Assembly: GCA_005879985.1 (NCBI GenBank)
Contig: VBIA01000120.1
Span: 1 to 64,000 of the forward strand
From: Chloroflexota bacterium
Lineage (GTDB): Bacteria; Chloroflexota; Dormibacteria; Dormibacterales; Dormibacteraceae
Direction: 5' to 3'
DNA: 64,000 nucleotides
Position 1 is the stretch's first letter; each line of letters opens with the position of its first letter. The notes under the pieces were generated by a model, which saw nothing but the letters and a program-made list of their open reading frames with translations, was not told where the DNA came from and did no database searches. A program made the translations under genes and the position numbers. Below are positions 1 to 8,348 of the stretch, piece by piece.

Positions 1-689
1 TCGTGCAGCGGCTTGTCGTAGCCGCGATGCAGCGCGTCCTTGATCATCGCGAAGGCAAAAGTCGGGCCTTTCGCCAGCTTCCCGGCGAGCTCGTCCACGG
101 CCGGCTTCAACTCTTCGGGCGCGACCGCGCGATCCACGAGCCCAACCGCCTCCGCTTCTTTCGCCGAAAGGCGCGTCGACTCGATGATGAAGCGCTTCGC
201 CTTCGCCATGCCGATGAGCCGGGGCAGCCGCTGCGTGCCGCCGGCGCCAGGCATGATGCCGAGCGCCGACTCCGTCTGGCCGATTCGCGAGCGCCCGTCC
301 TCGACCATGATCCGGAAGTCGCAGCAGAGGGTCAGCTCGCATCCGCCGCCCTGCGCGTGCCCGTTGATCGCGGCGATCACCGGCTTCGGGCAGTGCTCGA
401 TGGCGTCGTAGTGCTTGTTGACGCGCTTCATGAACGCCTTGATCTGGTCGGCCGCGTCGGGCGCCGTGCGATCGATGGACCCCATCGCCGTCAGATCGGC
501 GCCGACGCTGAAGTACTTCTCGTAGGCCGAGGCCAGCACCACCGCGCGGACCGATTGGTCCTTGCCAAGCTCCGTGAAGGCCGCGCCCAGCTCCGACATC
601 AGATCCTCGGCGATGGCGTTGATCTTGTTGCGGTGCATGACCACGCGGGCGATGGCGCCGTCGCGTTCGACGTCGACGAGCTCGCCCAT
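1..689 (-). CDS. enoyl-CoA hydratase/isomerase family protein (3' end outside window)
   Basis: The ORF track omits this gene because it runs off the left edge. Read from the ATG at 689 it starts MGELVDVERDGAIARVVMHR and carries the crotonase-fold oxyanion-hole segment HAQGGGCEL and the second active-site region ALGIMPGAGGTQRL. Crotonases hydrate trans-2-enoyl-CoA or isomerise it during beta-oxidation; the exact substrate cannot be told. The start shares one base with the stop of the upstream SDR (TGATG), so the two are translationally coupled. It is the last visible gene of a minus-strand operon holding an SDR, an acyl-CoA dehydrogenase and two MaoC-like subunits. About 229 residues are visible of a usual length near 260, so only the C-terminal helices are missing. 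Confidence 0.9.
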   Translation of the reverse strand, partial: MGELVDVERDGAIARVVMHRNKINAIAEDLMSELGAAFTELGKDQSVRAVVLASAYEKYFSVGADLTAMGSIDRTAPDAADQIKAFMKRVNKHYDAIEHCPKPVIAAINGHAQGGGCELTLCCDFRIMVEDGRSRIGQTESALGIMPGAGGTQRLPRLIGMAKAKRFIIESTRLSAKEAEAVGLVDRAVAPEELKPAVDELAGKLAKGPTFAFAMIKDALHRGYDKPLH

Positions 690-1528
690 CAGGCTGTGAA
701 GAGAGGGATGCCGCCGGCGACCTCGATCACGGCACCTGTGATGTAGCCCGCCTCTTCTGTGCAGAGGAACCCGATGGTGCTCGAGATGTCCTGCGGCTGG
801 CCGAATCGCTTGAACACCGTGCGCGCCTTGAACCGCGCGTACATCGGGTTCACCGATTCCGCGGCGGCGCCGGCCTCCGACATGATGATGCCGGGCGCGA
901 TGGCGTTGGACGTGATGTTGTGGCGGCCGCCCTCGAGCGCGGCCGTCTTCGCGAGGCCGATCAGGCCGGCCTTGGTGGCCGAATAGCTCGCCTGACCGAA
1001 CCCGCCAAGCGTCCCCGCGACCGACGACATGAAGATGAGCCGGCCCCAGCTGTTCTCAACCAGGTAAGGCCACACCTCCCTGGTGCAGTTGAAGGCGCCG
1101 GTGAGGTTGACCCGCACGTCGCGATCCCACAGCTCGTACGACTGGTTCGGAATCTGTGCGGTGTGGTCGAGGGTGGCCGCGTTGTTGATCAGGATGTCGA
1201 TCTTTCCGAACTCGTCCCTGACGTTCTTGAACACGTCGCGGATCTGCTCGCGGTTGGTCACGTCCATCTTGATGGCCAGCGACTTGCGGCCCATCTTTCG
1301 AATCTCTTCGGCGGTTGCGTTGGAATGGACCCAGCCTTGGGATACCGCGACCTGCGCGAGGGTTGAGCCCTGAGCCTCGGCCGTCTTCTGCAGCTCGGGG
1401 TCGTCCTCGACCAGCACGTCTGTGATGACGACGTCCGCGCCCATGCTCGCGAGGGTCAGCGCATCCTGGCGCCCGAGCCCGCGCGAGGCGCCGGTGACGA
1501 CGGCGACCCTGCCTTTCAGATCAAACAT
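689..1528 (-). CDS. short-chain dehydrogenase/reductase (SDR)
   Basis: A 279-residue classical SDR, probably oxidising a 3-hydroxyacyl-CoA or reducing the matching keto group, given the beta-oxidation neighbours. The N-terminal dinucleotide motif is TGASRGLGR (residues about 13-21), followed by the NNAA motif in the middle and the catalytic Tyr and Lys in SYSATKAG. An insert of about 35 residues after the second strand (around EDDPELQKTAEAQGS) makes it longer than FabG, which is usually near 250. That insert may shape the cofactor or substrate side. It lies 15 bp downstream of the acyl-CoA dehydrogenase and overlaps the enoyl-CoA hydratase by one base. The substrate is an inference from context only. 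Confidence 0.88.
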   Translation of the reverse strand: MFDLKGRVAVVTGASRGLGRQDALTLASMGADVVITDVLVEDDPELQKTAEAQGSTLAQVAVSQGWVHSNATAEEIRKMGRKSLAIKMDVTNREQIRDVFKNVRDEFGKIDILINNAATLDHTAQIPNQSYELWDRDVRVNLTGAFNCTREVWPYLVENSWGRLIFMSSVAGTLGGFGQASYSATKAGLIGLAKTAALEGGRHNITSNAIAPGIIMSEAGAAAESVNPMYARFKARTVFKRFGQPQDISSTIGFLCTEEAGYITGAVIEVAGGIPLFTA

Positions 1529-1543
1529 GCGGTTGTCCCCCAG

Positions 1544-2740
1544 CTATCGGATTTTGATTGAGGCGCGCGAGCCCGAGATGGCACGCGAGATGACAAGCCT
1601 CTGGATCTCGGCGGTGCCCTCCCAGATCTGATAGATCTTCGCGTCGCGGAACCACTTCTCGACCGGGTACTCCTTGATGTACCCGTAGCCGCCCAGCACC
1701 TGGATGGCGTCGGTCGTGACCTCCATCGCCACGTCGGCCGCGAAGCACTTGGCCATCGAGCCCTCGGCGCGCTCGAACGGCCGGCCCTGCGTCGCCATCC
1801 AGCCGGCACGCCAGATGAGCAGCCGCGCCGCGTCGATCTTCATCGCCATGTCCGCCAGCTTGAAACCGATCGCCTCGTGCTGCCACAGCGGCTTTCCGAA
1901 CTGCTTGCGGTCCTGGGCGTAGTCGAGCGCGAACTCGTATGCGGCGCGCGCGATGCCCAACGCGCCGGCGCCGACGCCAGGACGCGTTGCTTCGAGCGTC
2001 ATCAGAGCGCCCAGCGCGCCGGGTCCGGCGTTGTCCGCGTCTGGTTCGCCTCCAAGCCGGTGGTCGAGCGGGATGTGACAGTCCTCGAGGATGACCTGCG
2101 CGGTGTGGCTCGCGCGCACGCCGAGCTTCTTCTCCTTGCGGCCCATCTTCAAACCGGGTGCGCCCTTCGGCACTAGGAAGGAGGCGATGCCCGCCGGGCC
2201 CTTGGTCGGATCGGTGTTCGCGTAGATGACGTGGTAGTCGGCGATGCCGCCGTTGGTGCAGAACTGCTTGGTGCCGTTGAGCACGTAGCCGTCGCTGACG
2301 CGCTTCGCGCGCGTCTTCATCGCGAGGGCGTCCGACCCTGAGTCGGGCTCGGTCAGGCCCAGTCCGCCGAGCACGAGCCTGTCAGGGTTCGTGAACTCGG
2401 GAAGCCAGCGCTTCTTCTGCTCCTCGGTGCCGCTGGAGCGGATGCCGGCGATGGCGAGCGCCATCGACTGGATGCAGACCGCGATGCCCGCGCATCCCCA
2501 CGACAGCTCCTCGTTGAGCATCAGCTCGGTCAGGAAGTCGAGGTTCTGACCGCCGTACTCCTCGGGCAGAAACGCCGCCGGGCTGAGGCCCAGCTTGTGC
2601 GCCTTCTTGACGACCTCATACGGAAACTCCTCGGTCTCGTCGTAATGAGAGGCGACCGGGCGGATCTCGTTGACCGCGAACTCGTGCGCGAGGTCACGAA
2701 TCGCCTGCTGCTCCTGCGTGAGGGAGAAGTCGAAGGTCAT
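1544..2740 (-). CDS. acyl-CoA dehydrogenase
   Basis: A 398-residue FAD-dependent acyl-CoA dehydrogenase, the normal family length. The N-terminal helical domain starts FDFSLTQEQQAIRDLAHEFA, the middle sheet domain has the flavin-side signature LGLTEPDSGSDA, and the C-terminal domain has RKQFGKPLWQHEAI. The catalytic base of the medium-chain type is visible as the Glu in IYQIWEGTAEIQR. It introduces the 2,3 double bond into an acyl-CoA and passes electrons to ETF. The gene sits 6 bp after the MaoC-like gene and 15 bp before the SDR, so the operon encodes dehydrogenation, hydration and a second oxidation. Chain length or branched-chain preference cannot be read from the sequence. Confidence 0.95.
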   Translation of the reverse strand: MTFDFSLTQEQQAIRDLAHEFAVNEIRPVASHYDETEEFPYEVVKKAHKLGLSPAAFLPEEYGGQNLDFLTELMLNEELSWGCAGIAVCIQSMALAIAGIRSSGTEEQKKRWLPEFTNPDRLVLGGLGLTEPDSGSDALAMKTRAKRVSDGYVLNGTKQFCTNGGIADYHVIYANTDPTKGPAGIASFLVPKGAPGLKMGRKEKKLGVRASHTAQVILEDCHIPLDHRLGGEPDADNAGPGALGALMTLEATRPGVGAGALGIARAAYEFALDYAQDRKQFGKPLWQHEAIGFKLADMAMKIDAARLLIWRAGWMATQGRPFERAEGSMAKCFAADVAMEVTTDAIQVLGGYGYIKEYPVEKWFRDAKIYQIWEGTAEIQRLVISRAISGSRASIKIR

Positions 2741-2746
2741 GGCGCG

Positions 2747-3112
2747 CTACGCGCCGCGGCCGGTCACGAACTCGGCCGCACCCTTGCTGATGATGACGTC
2801 GCCGTGCTGGTTGACCGCCCTGATATGCAGCTTCCCCTCGGCGACCTCGTCGGCGGTGAAGGTGACCGTGTCCCCGGGCTCCACCATTCCCGCGAAACGG
2901 ACGGACAGCTGGCGCAGCCGCTTCGCCCCGCCCGCGGCCGTCGCGGCGACGATCGCGGCCATGCTCATCTGCAGCATCCCGTGAGCGATCACTCCGGGAA
3001 GGCCGACCGACTGCGCGAACCTGGCGTCGAGGTGGATCGGGTTCATGTCGCCTGAAGCACGCGCGTAAGCCGCGATCTGCTCCTCGCGAAACAGGATCTT
3101 CTGCTCGATCAC
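2747..3112 (-). CDS. MaoC-like hydratase, catalytic hotdog subunit
   Basis: I place the start at the GTG at 3112, which overlaps the upstream stop as GTGA, rather than the track start at 3145 lying 37 bp inside the upstream gene. This gives 121 residues beginning IEQKILFREEQIAAYARASG. The hydratase-2 motif ASGDMNPIHLD provides the Asp and His that activate water on a trans-2-enoyl-CoA. It is a single hotdog domain of about half the length of double-hotdog hydratases. The neighbouring 127-residue gene is also a single hotdog and lacks this motif. The two most likely form a heteromer, as known for HadAB- and ChsH-type hydratases. Confidence 0.85.
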   Translation of the reverse strand: MIEQKILFREEQIAAYARASGDMNPIHLDARFAQSVGLPGVIAHGMLQMSMAAIVAATAAGGAKRLRQLSVRFAGMVEPGDTVTFTADEVAEGKLHIRAVNQHGDVIISKGAAEFVTGRGA

Positions 3113-3492
3113 GCGCGAATCACGAACAGCGCGCGCGAGTGGCACACGGGTTCGCCCTTGGCGGACGTGGTGTCCGTCTCAAACGTGACGAAGCGCATGC
3201 CGCGACGATTGATGTCGGATGTGACCCGAGCTTGCGAGTGGACCTTGTCGCCAACCTCAGGATGGCGCGTCCACTCGAATTCCTGCTCGGCGTGGAGCAA
3301 GCGGGCGAAGTCGACTGCCGCTTCCTCGTCGCCGAAAAGTTGCGGCGCGGTGGCGCCGAGGCAGTACACGGCGGCGTAGGTCGGCGGCACGCCGTCGTGG
3401 GGATCGGCGCCGATGGCCCACGCGAACTCGGCGACCTTGTCGGCCTCGATCTCCACCGTGACGGGTGGGTACTGCTTGCCATCGACCGTCAT
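3109..3492 (-). CDS. MaoC-like N-terminal (FAS1-type) dehydratase-domain protein, non-catalytic partner
   Basis: A 127-residue single hotdog domain resembling the MaoC N-terminal / FAS1 dehydratase family. Recognisable parts are the first helix region (VAEFAWAIGADPHDGVPPTY), HAEQEFEWTRHPEVGD and a C-terminal strand GEPVCHSRALFVIR. The Asp/His hydratase motif is absent where a catalytic hotdog would carry it. That fits the substrate-binding subunit of a split hydratase whose catalytic half is the next gene, coupled by GTGA. It is probably the first gene of the operon, because a different operon ends 69 bp upstream across a palindromic intergenic repeat. The pairing is an inference from adjacency and family precedent. 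Confidence 0.75.
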   Translation of the reverse strand: MTVDGKQYPPVTVEIEADKVAEFAWAIGADPHDGVPPTYAAVYCLGATAPQLFGDEEAAVDFARLLHAEQEFEWTRHPEVGDKVHSQARVTSDINRRGMRFVTFETDTTSAKGEPVCHSRALFVIRA

Positions 3493-3529
3493 GCGAACGT
3501 CAGGAAGCGTAACTCACGCCCTCCGCCGG

Positions 3530-3552
3530 CCTCCCCACTGCGCGGGGGAAGG
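3530..3552. repeat. intergenic CTCCCCAC-type palindrome, copy 1
   Basis: A short GC-rich imperfect hairpin (CCTCCCCACTGCGCGGGGGAAGG) between the transglutaminase gene and the MaoC-like gene. Similar CTCCCCAC / GTGGGGAG hairpins occur in other intergenic gaps near 15.8, 21.4, 33.3 and 37.0 kb, so it belongs to a dispersed family. Confidence 0.5.
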
Positions 3553-3560
3553 CAGCGCGG

Positions 3561-5939
3561 CTACGACCGGCCCGGGCGGACCCTGGAGAGAACCCGGCGC
3601 ACCATCATCGGCCGCAGCGAGGCCCATGCCTCCATCACAGACGGCTTGGTCGACTGGGCCATCTCGGGCGGCGCGTACGCGGCGACGACGAACGCATCGG
3701 TGAGCGAATGGAGGTGCGGCGCCGCCTCCGGGAAGGCGCGGCCGAGGCGTTTCTCCAGCTCGGACGGCGTCTCACCCGACTGCAGCTCCGCGCCCGCCAT
3801 GCGGGCGAGCACAAGGACACGACGCCACACCCCCATCACCGTGCGCGGCCGGAGATAGCGCGCGCCGAGACCGATGAGCAAGAGGAGCAGCGCGCCCAGC
3901 ACGCCCGCGATCCGGGTGATCATCGTGGAGTCGAGCCAGCGGAACCGGTTCTGGTTCGCGCCGATCGGCTGGTCGCTGGCGCCAGGGTCCTTCGGACGGG
4001 TCGACGGCTTGACCACTGGCGACGTCACCGCCTGGATCGGAGAGGGGACCGTGCAGTGGTTGTCGGTGAAGCAGAGGACGGACCTGGAGGATGCACGCTG
4101 AATCGTGTTGGCGTAGGCGACGCCATCGTTGGTCGGCTCGAACGGGATCCAGCCGTAACCCGGGAAGTAGCTCTCCACCCACACGTGGGCGTCCTCGTCG
4201 CGGACGACTTGCCGGTGCTGGATGTCGTCATAGCTTCCTGCGCCGTAGCCGTTTACCAGGCGCGTCGGGATGCCCAGCGACCGCAGCATCTCTCCCATCG
4301 CCATCGCGAAGTACTGGCAGTAGCCCTCGTGCGAGCTGTTCAGGAAGTAGAGCATGGGATCGGTCCCGTCAGGCGGCTGCTTCGGCGTAAGCGTGTACGT
4401 GAACCTGTTGCGGTCGCGGAGGTAGGCCTCGATTGCGCTGGCCTTGTCGTATGGATTGTTCGCACCGGCGGTGATGCTCAGCGCGAGATCGTGGATGAAT
4501 CTCATCGCGGCGGGCGGCCGGTACCCGTCGGCCGGCATGCTCGAGTACGGGGCCAGCCAGTCTCCATAGTCCGTGCCCGCCGCACGCAGCTCGTCGGTTG
4601 TCACGTCGGGATAGCTGACCGTGACGTTGTACTGACCCTTGGTGGTGAAGGACGGTGGGGCGGCGGCGAGACGGTCGATGGTCACAAGCTGCGTCGCGAA
4701 CGTGAACACCGGCGGCACCTGCGTTTCGTGCGCCACCGCCGGCTTGTCGATGCTGTAGAACTGCCCGGGGTAGAAATAGATGTCGCCGCTGCCGCTGCCG
4801 GGCGGCAGCAGCATGTTGACGGTGAACGTGGCAAGCGCCATCCACTTGTACTGCGCTGCGAAGGTCGGAGAGTCATTCGCGGCGATGGGCTGCGTGTGGT
4901 CGTTGGTCCCGTAGGTCCATGTCGGCTTGCCGTCCACGACCGTTGTGAGCGTGTCGTTCACGCCCCGGAAGTAGTACGGACCGGGGTAGGGGCCGGCGGT
5001 CACCGCGTAGTTAAACACGGGGGTGGTGGACTGCGACAGCCTCGGACCCATGCTCACCGTGACGCCGAAGCCGGTGCTGACCCGGCCAGGGATTGTCCCG
5101 TTTCCCTGGATTCCGACCTGGTTCAGCTTCGACTGGATCTGTGCCCATTTCGTGAACAGGCTCGACTCCATCGACGCGGTGCGGTCGATGGTCGACATGG
5201 GGGGCAGCATTATGCCGATGACAAGCAGGGCCGCTGTCGCGACCAGGCCGGTCTCCCAGAAGTCCCAGCGCGCGTCGCCGGTCATCTTGATGCGGGCGGC
5301 CACGGCCTTTGCGACTGACGCCGTGTAGGTCGTCCAGAGCAGAAGCCCCAGCGTCAGCGCCAGGAAGATGAACGTGTAGCCCTGCTGGTTGGGTGTGTTC
5401 AGCACGTTGGTCGTGAATGCGGCGGCGCCAGGGATAAGGCCGATGAGCGGCTGCCGCCACCGCACCACGCACCACGCGAGCCACCCGCCGGTGATCCACA
5501 TGAGCAGCGTGATCACGAGGCCGACGAAGGCCTGATCGCCAAACGCCGAGCCCTCGAAAACGCGAATGATCCACACCTGCACGAGGCCGGCACCTGTCGG
5601 GTCGAGCGGGTGTTGCGCACGAAACTCCGGCGCGGTCGCGATCGTCGCGACGACAAGCCCGCCGGCGACGCCAGCGGCCACGCACAGCCACGAAGGCAGT
5701 CGCGTCAACGCCAGCAGAGCCATCAATACGGCGGCGCCTAGCGCGACGAACGGGATGCCGTCGATGCCGCTCGGCACCCAGTACGCGGCGCTCGTCGACC
5801 TCGCGATCGTGACCGCGAGCGCAAACACGAGCACGGCCGACCAGAGGGTTGAGGCGGGCACCGCGGCGCGCGCGCGTTCCCACCTGGTGGCCGGGAGGTC
5901 GCCCAGCTGCAGACTGCCCCTAGGCGATACGGACTGCAT
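3561..5939 (-). CDS. transglutaminase-like membrane protein (TgpA type)
   Basis: A 792-residue membrane protein with about six hydrophobic segments in the first 240 residues (DUF3488-like region), a long extracytoplasmic part, a transglutaminase-like core, one more membrane segment (around IAGVLGALLLLLIGLGARYL) and a short C-terminal tail. The core shows the Cys-His-Asp arrangement: Cys in SHEGYCQYFAMAMGEMLRSL, His in DEDAHVWVESYFPGYGW, then PFEPTNDG with the acidic residue. It follows a DUF58 gene with a 20-bp overlap and a MoxR ATPase, the well-known three-gene set of unclear function in envelope or peptide modification. The substrate is unknown. Confidence 0.85.
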   Translation of the reverse strand: MQSVSPRGSLQLGDLPATRWERARAAVPASTLWSAVLVFALAVTIARSTSAAYWVPSGIDGIPFVALGAAVLMALLALTRLPSWLCVAAGVAGGLVVATIATAPEFRAQHPLDPTGAGLVQVWIIRVFEGSAFGDQAFVGLVITLLMWITGGWLAWCVVRWRQPLIGLIPGAAAFTTNVLNTPNQQGYTFIFLALTLGLLLWTTYTASVAKAVAARIKMTGDARWDFWETGLVATAALLVIGIMLPPMSTIDRTASMESSLFTKWAQIQSKLNQVGIQGNGTIPGRVSTGFGVTVSMGPRLSQSTTPVFNYAVTAGPYPGPYYFRGVNDTLTTVVDGKPTWTYGTNDHTQPIAANDSPTFAAQYKWMALATFTVNMLLPPGSGSGDIYFYPGQFYSIDKPAVAHETQVPPVFTFATQLVTIDRLAAAPPSFTTKGQYNVTVSYPDVTTDELRAAGTDYGDWLAPYSSMPADGYRPPAAMRFIHDLALSITAGANNPYDKASAIEAYLRDRNRFTYTLTPKQPPDGTDPMLYFLNSSHEGYCQYFAMAMGEMLRSLGIPTRLVNGYGAGSYDDIQHRQVVRDEDAHVWVESYFPGYGWIPFEPTNDGVAYANTIQRASSRSVLCFTDNHCTVPSPIQAVTSPVVKPSTRPKDPGASDQPIGANQNRFRWLDSTMITRIAGVLGALLLLLIGLGARYLRPRTVMGVWRRVLVLARMAGAELQSGETPSELEKRLGRAFPEAAPHLHSLTDAFVVAAYAPPEMAQSTKPSVMEAWASLRPMMVRRVLSRVRPGRS

Positions 5940-7113
5940 CTCTCGTCCTCACCAGCCGCGCGAAGTCGTCGCCCTTGCGGACGACATAGAGGTCCGTGTC
6001 CTGACCGAGGTCGAATGTCGGGTACCTGTCAGGGCCGCCGAAGCTGACGGCGTCGATGTAGAAGACGATCAGCGTGGTGCGCCGGCCGCGCACCGCCTGG
6101 AGCAGGTGCACCCAATCCGGGTCGGCGCTCGGCGTGATGACCGCAATCGCCCGCCGCGGCAGGCGGCGCACGCGATCCCAGGCAAGCGCCTGGCGCAAGG
6201 ACGTGCTGCCGTCAGGCTGAGCGATCGCCAGGTAGTCGAGGATGAGGCGGTCCTGCTTGATCGCGCGGTGCGGCTGCAGGAATGTGCCGCGCGCATCGTT
6301 GGCGATGAGTCCCACCTCGCGGCCGCGACTCGTCACCTGTGCGGTCATCGAGGCGGCGAGGCTCACCGCATATTCGACGGTCGACTCCTCGCCCTGGCCG
6401 ATGTGCACCTTGCGATCGAGGTCGAGAAGGATCCAGATGTCGGTGGTCAGTGGCTGCTCGAAAGTCTTCGACATGAGCCGGTTGTGGTGAGCCGAAAGCG
6501 CCCAGTGGATGCGGCCGAAGCTGTCGCCTGTCACGTAGTCGCGCACCCCGCCGGTCTCCGGCGGGTAGTCGGCCCACGCACCGGACGCCGGCGACGAACC
6601 GAGGTGCTGCGCGCTGGTGGTCATCAGGTCCGGGATGGGACGGATGCGCGGGTATACGAGTATTGAGGTTCGCTCCTTGAAGCGGCGCTCCTGGCTGAAC
6701 AGGCCGAAGGGCTCGACCACACGCACCGAGGTCGGCCCGAACGTCATCCAGCCGCGCCGGCGGTAGGCGCCACGCGCCCGCCACGTGGTCGGCTCGGCGC
6801 CCGCCGAAACTACTCGGCCTGGCTGGTAGCCGGTCACCTGGCCCAGGTCGCGAACCTCGACCCACGGCGCGGGCACCCAGCCCGTCCGCGAGATCGTGAA
6901 CGTCTCCTCGAACTGGTCCCCGACGGTGGGGATGCCAGGGTCCAGATGGCGCGTGAGGCTGATGCGTCGAGCCGTGTAGCGCGGCCACAGCCACGCCAGC
7001 ACGAACAGCAGGATCAGCGCGTAGGCGAGGGTGTAACCCGGCCTAACCCCAAGCAGAAACGTGAAGAGGAAAAGCATTCCGAGCGCGAACGCAAGAGCAA
7101 CCTTGCTCATCAA
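5920..7113 (-). CDS. DUF58 domain-containing protein
   Basis: A 397-residue protein with two N-terminal membrane segments (ALAFALGMLFLFTFLLGV and TLAYALILLFVLAWL), then a soluble region containing the DUF58 signature VRDYVTGDSFGRIHWALSAH followed by a VWA-like strand IWILLDLDRK. DUF58 proteins accompany MoxR ATPases, and the VWA-like part is thought to bind a metal-dependent partner. The 20-bp overlap with the transglutaminase gene and the MoxR gene 144 bp upstream complete the usual MoxR / DUF58 / TgpA arrangement. The molecular role is not known for the family in general. Confidence 0.88.
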   Translation of the reverse strand: MMSKVALAFALGMLFLFTFLLGVRPGYTLAYALILLFVLAWLWPRYTARRISLTRHLDPGIPTVGDQFEETFTISRTGWVPAPWVEVRDLGQVTGYQPGRVVSAGAEPTTWRARGAYRRRGWMTFGPTSVRVVEPFGLFSQERRFKERTSILVYPRIRPIPDLMTTSAQHLGSSPASGAWADYPPETGGVRDYVTGDSFGRIHWALSAHHNRLMSKTFEQPLTTDIWILLDLDRKVHIGQGEESTVEYAVSLAASMTAQVTSRGREVGLIANDARGTFLQPHRAIKQDRLILDYLAIAQPDGSTSLRQALAWDRVRRLPRRAIAVITPSADPDWVHLLQAVRGRRTTLIVFYIDAVSFGGPDRYPTFDLGQDTDLYVVRKGDDFARLVRTRDAVRIA

Positions 7114-7257
7114 TCAATACCCAGAGTGGCTATAAGGCCGGGTTCACCCCGGCCGTCACCCAGGCGCGGCACCTACCAGGCGCCTCCAGGCGCCGCATTG
7201 GCGCAGCCCCAGAGGGGGTTCCGCGGGGGAGACCCGCAGGTCTTCCCCGCGCCCTCG

Positions 7258-8214
7258 TTACCCGTCGTAGGCCATCTGGGGTACGTGTTCCCGCTCAAGG
7301 AGTCCTGTCACCAGCTTACCGGCGCTCTGTCCCTGCATCTCGGCGTTGGGCCGCAGGATGATGCGGTGGGCGAGCACCGGCTCGGCCAGCACCTTCACGT
7401 CGTCAGGGATCACATATGTGCGTCCGAGCAGGGCGGCGTAGGCCTGGCTCGCGTGGTACAGGTTCAGCGTTCCGCGCGTGCTGGCGCCCAGCGCCACCTC
7501 GGGGTTGGTACGGGTGCGGCCAACCAGCCGCGCGATGTATTCGCGCAGCTCCGGCTTCACGAAAACTTCACGGACCGCGCTCTGCGCGAGCGTCAGCTCG
7601 TTGGGCGAGACCACCGGCTGCAGCTCGACCATCGGTGATTCCACCTTGTGGTGGCTGAGCAGGTTCGCCTCTTCCTTTTCCGACAGGTATCCGAGCCGCA
7701 CCTTCATCAGGAAACGGTCCAGTTGGGCCTCGGGTAATGGGAACGTGCCTGAGTACTCGACCGGGTTCTGCGTGGCCATGACCATGAACGGCTTCGGCAG
7801 GTTGTGCGTCTCCCCGTCGATGGTGACCTGGTGCTCCTCCATCGCCTCCAGCAGGGCGGCCTGGGTCTTGGGGCTCGCGCGGTTGATCTCGTCGGCGAGC
7901 AGGATCTGCGCGAATACCGGCCCAGGCCGGAACTCGAACTCTCCCTCTTTCTGGTTGAAGGCGCGGACGCCGGTGACGTCAGAGGGCAGCAGGTCTGGCG
8001 TGAACTGGATGCGGCGGAACGTGCAGTCGAGCGAGCGCGCCAGCGACTTGGCGAGCATGGTCTTGCCTACGCCGGGCACATCCTCGATCAGGAGGTGGCC
8101 CTCACAGAGCAGGGTGACCAGGCAGAGACGAACCTCGTCTTCCTTGTTGACGATGGCCCGGCCGACGTTGGACATGACAGCGTCGGAAACGCGAGTGACG
8201 ACGTCCGGCGCCAT
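7258..8214 (-). CDS. MoxR family AAA+ ATPase
   Basis: A 318-residue MoxR ATPase. Walker A is GVPGVGKTMLAKSLAR (about residues 43-58) and Walker B is ILLADEINRASPKTQAALLEAM. Downstream are the sensor region MVMATQNPVEYSGTFPLPEAQLDRFL and a C-terminal lid domain. MoxR proteins act as chaperone-like ATPases that help assemble or activate VWA-domain partners, here most likely the DUF58 protein encoded next. A possible promoter with a perfect TATAAT lies 24 bp before the start, in the divergent gap with the Hint lipoprotein gene. The 144-bp gap to the DUF58 gene is GC-rich and I see no gene in it. Confidence 0.93.
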   Translation of the reverse strand: MAPDVVTRVSDAVMSNVGRAIVNKEDEVRLCLVTLLCEGHLLIEDVPGVGKTMLAKSLARSLDCTFRRIQFTPDLLPSDVTGVRAFNQKEGEFEFRPGPVFAQILLADEINRASPKTQAALLEAMEEHQVTIDGETHNLPKPFMVMATQNPVEYSGTFPLPEAQLDRFLMKVRLGYLSEKEEANLLSHHKVESPMVELQPVVSPNELTLAQSAVREVFVKPELREYIARLVGRTRTNPEVALGASTRGTLNLYHASQAYAALLGRTYVIPDDVKVLAEPVLAHRIILRPNAEMQGQSAGKLVTGLLEREHVPQMAYDG

Positions 8215-8238
8215 CAGGTCCCGCCCACCACTATTTGG

Positions 8239-8266
8239 ATTATAAGTTCGGTCTTCCGTAGCAAGG
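8239..8266 (-). promoter_or_regulatory. candidate sigma-70-type promoter for moxR operon
   Basis: On the minus strand a perfect TATAAT occurs at 8244-8239, about 24 bp before the MoxR ATG. A CCTTGC sits 16 bp further upstream as a weak -35. This is the only AT-rich spot in a GC-rich gap. The assignment is from pattern only. Confidence 0.4.
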
Positions 8267-8348
8267 TTTTATACACAGCCATGGAACATTCGGTTCCGCT
8301 CCCCGTTACGAATTCCGGCCGGCGGCCGTCATGTCGGTCAGGGACGAG

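Noticed and set aside
3708-5318. 536-aa plus-strand ORF
   Set aside because: Antisense to the transglutaminase-like gene; composition is typical of GC-rich shadow frames.
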